Shown here in pieces: positions 14,214-14,425 of a stretch of DNA of 14,425 bases. Under the pieces are notes generated by a model. It saw nothing but the letters and a program-made list of their open reading frames with translations, did no database searches and was not told the DNA's origin. The stretch is from the NCBI GenBank assembly GCA_021151615.1, contig JAGKXA010000099.1:1-14425 (forward strand), given 5' to 3'. The position numbers and the translations under genes were made by a program. This stretch comes from Cellvibrionaceae bacterium (lineage in GTDB: Bacteria; Pseudomonadota; Gammaproteobacteria; Pseudomonadales; Cellvibrionaceae). Numbering within the stretch: the stretch's first letter is position 1; every line of letters begins with the position of its first letter.

Positions 14214-14224
14214 TAACCCTCCTT
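14214..14224 (-). promoter_or_regulatory. Strong ribosome binding site of the RAYT remnant
   Basis: AAGGAGG on the minus strand (14218-14224), five bases before the ATG at 14212, is one of the best ribosome sites in the window. It marks this ATG as a once-used start. Confidence 0.65.
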
Positions 14225-14257
14225 GAATTTAATTTAAAAACTTATTGAACTTCTCGC

Positions 14258-14269
14258 GTTGATATCAAC
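14258..14269. promoter_or_regulatory. Perfect 12-base palindrome upstream of the RAYT remnant
   Basis: GTTGATATCAAC is self-complementary over all 12 bases and lies 46 bases upstream of the remnant start, one base from a hairpin. It could be an operator or part of a mobile-element end. No protein is indicated. Confidence 0.45.
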
Positions 14270-14270
14270 A

Positions 14271-14295
14271 GATCAAGGGGGCCACCTCCTTGATC
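14271..14295. repeat. 11-bp hairpin carrying a Shine-Dalgarno-like strand
   Basis: GATCAAGGGGG (14271-14281) pairs with CCTCCTTGATC (14285-14295) across a CCA loop, with one G-U pair in RNA on the plus strand. On the minus strand it reads GATCAAGGAGG, so an AAGGAGG is held in the stem. It has no U-tract on either side, so it is not a standard terminator. Confidence 0.65.
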
Positions 14296-14425
14296 CACTT
14301 TCCTAACATGGCAAAATGAACCTTGAAAACTCCTCATCGGAAAATATAATTTCGCACATCAAAACATGAACAATGCAGATATACTTAAAAATATCCTCTT
14401 GTTTAAAACTTGAATACGCCTCAAC

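Larger units (their letters stand above)
13891..14425. other. 535-base region without a complete gene
   Basis: From 13891 to about 14087 is A/T-rich sequence that should hold the promoter of the STAS-like gene; I found no clear hexamer pair. From 14089 to 14296 are, in order, two inverted palindromic repeats, the start of a RAYT-like gene on the minus strand, a 12-base palindrome and an 11-bp hairpin. From 14297 to the end I see only an open minus-strand frame of 40 codons (stop at 14303-14305) that runs off the window and resembles nothing I know. Confidence 0.6.

Noticed and set aside
14284..14292. CACCTCCTT resembling the 3' end of 16S rRNA
   Set aside because: No other 16S sequence surrounds it; it is the arm of a hairpin and the complement of a Shine-Dalgarno sequence.
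14303..14425. Open minus-strand frame of 40 codons entering from the right edge, stop TAG at 14303-14305
   Set aside because: The sequence is A/T-rich, the translation resembles nothing known, and an open run of this length can arise by chance. It could be the tail of a real gene; the next bases to the right would decide.

Overview
The window looks like a chromosomal segment of a Cellvibrio-like gammaproteobacterium. This is inferred from three things: the order tmk - holB - pilZ - tatD, which is the Pseudomonas-type arrangement; a large secreted family 9 glycoside hydrolase; and RluA, PilZ, PpiB and LpxH proteins of clear gammaproteobacterial type. No tRNA, rRNA, CRISPR array or complete insertion sequence was seen.

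Layout. Positions 1-123 hold the 3' end of an unidentified plus-strand gene, followed by a terminator shared with mdh (minus, 200-1183). A divergent promoter region (1184-1486) separates mdh from a small cysteine-rich YkgJ-like gene (1487-1879). That gene overlaps tail-to-tail with a dimeric-type dUTPase gene (minus, 1870-2493). Then come tatD, a strong terminator hairpin, pilZ and holB, all on the minus strand (2626-5043). rluA (plus, 5152-5790) sits between holB and tmk (minus, 5811-6434) and breaks an otherwise conserved gene row. ppiB and lpxH (plus, 6563-7799) follow and end at a terminator shared with a LiaF/DUF5668-like membrane protein gene (minus, 7903-8322). Next is a chemoreceptor gene (minus, 8406-10052) directly behind a gene for an exported PDC/Cache-like sensor protein (minus, 10062-10640). 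A GH9 glycoside hydrolase (minus, 10876-13347) and a small STAS-like protein (minus, 13513-13890) complete the genes.

The right-hand 535 bases (13891-14425) contain no full gene but are the most structured non-coding part. They hold two inverted copies of a 24-base palindromic repeat that differ only by compensatory changes in the stem. Next to them, on the minus strand, is a perfect ribosome binding site and the first ~14 codons of what looks like a REP-associated tyrosine transposase (RAYT), cut off by a stop inside the repeat. Upstream of that fragment lie a 12-base perfect palindrome and an 11-bp hairpin. I read this as a REPIN/RAYT remnant or a small non-autonomous element.

How the genes work together. 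dUTPase, Tmk and HolB link thymidine nucleotide supply to replication. PilZ serves type IV pili. MDH is central carbon metabolism, PpiB protein folding, and LpxH lipid A synthesis. The PDC protein and the chemoreceptor probably form one sensing unit. The neighbouring GH9 enzyme suggests, but does not show, a link to plant polysaccharide use.
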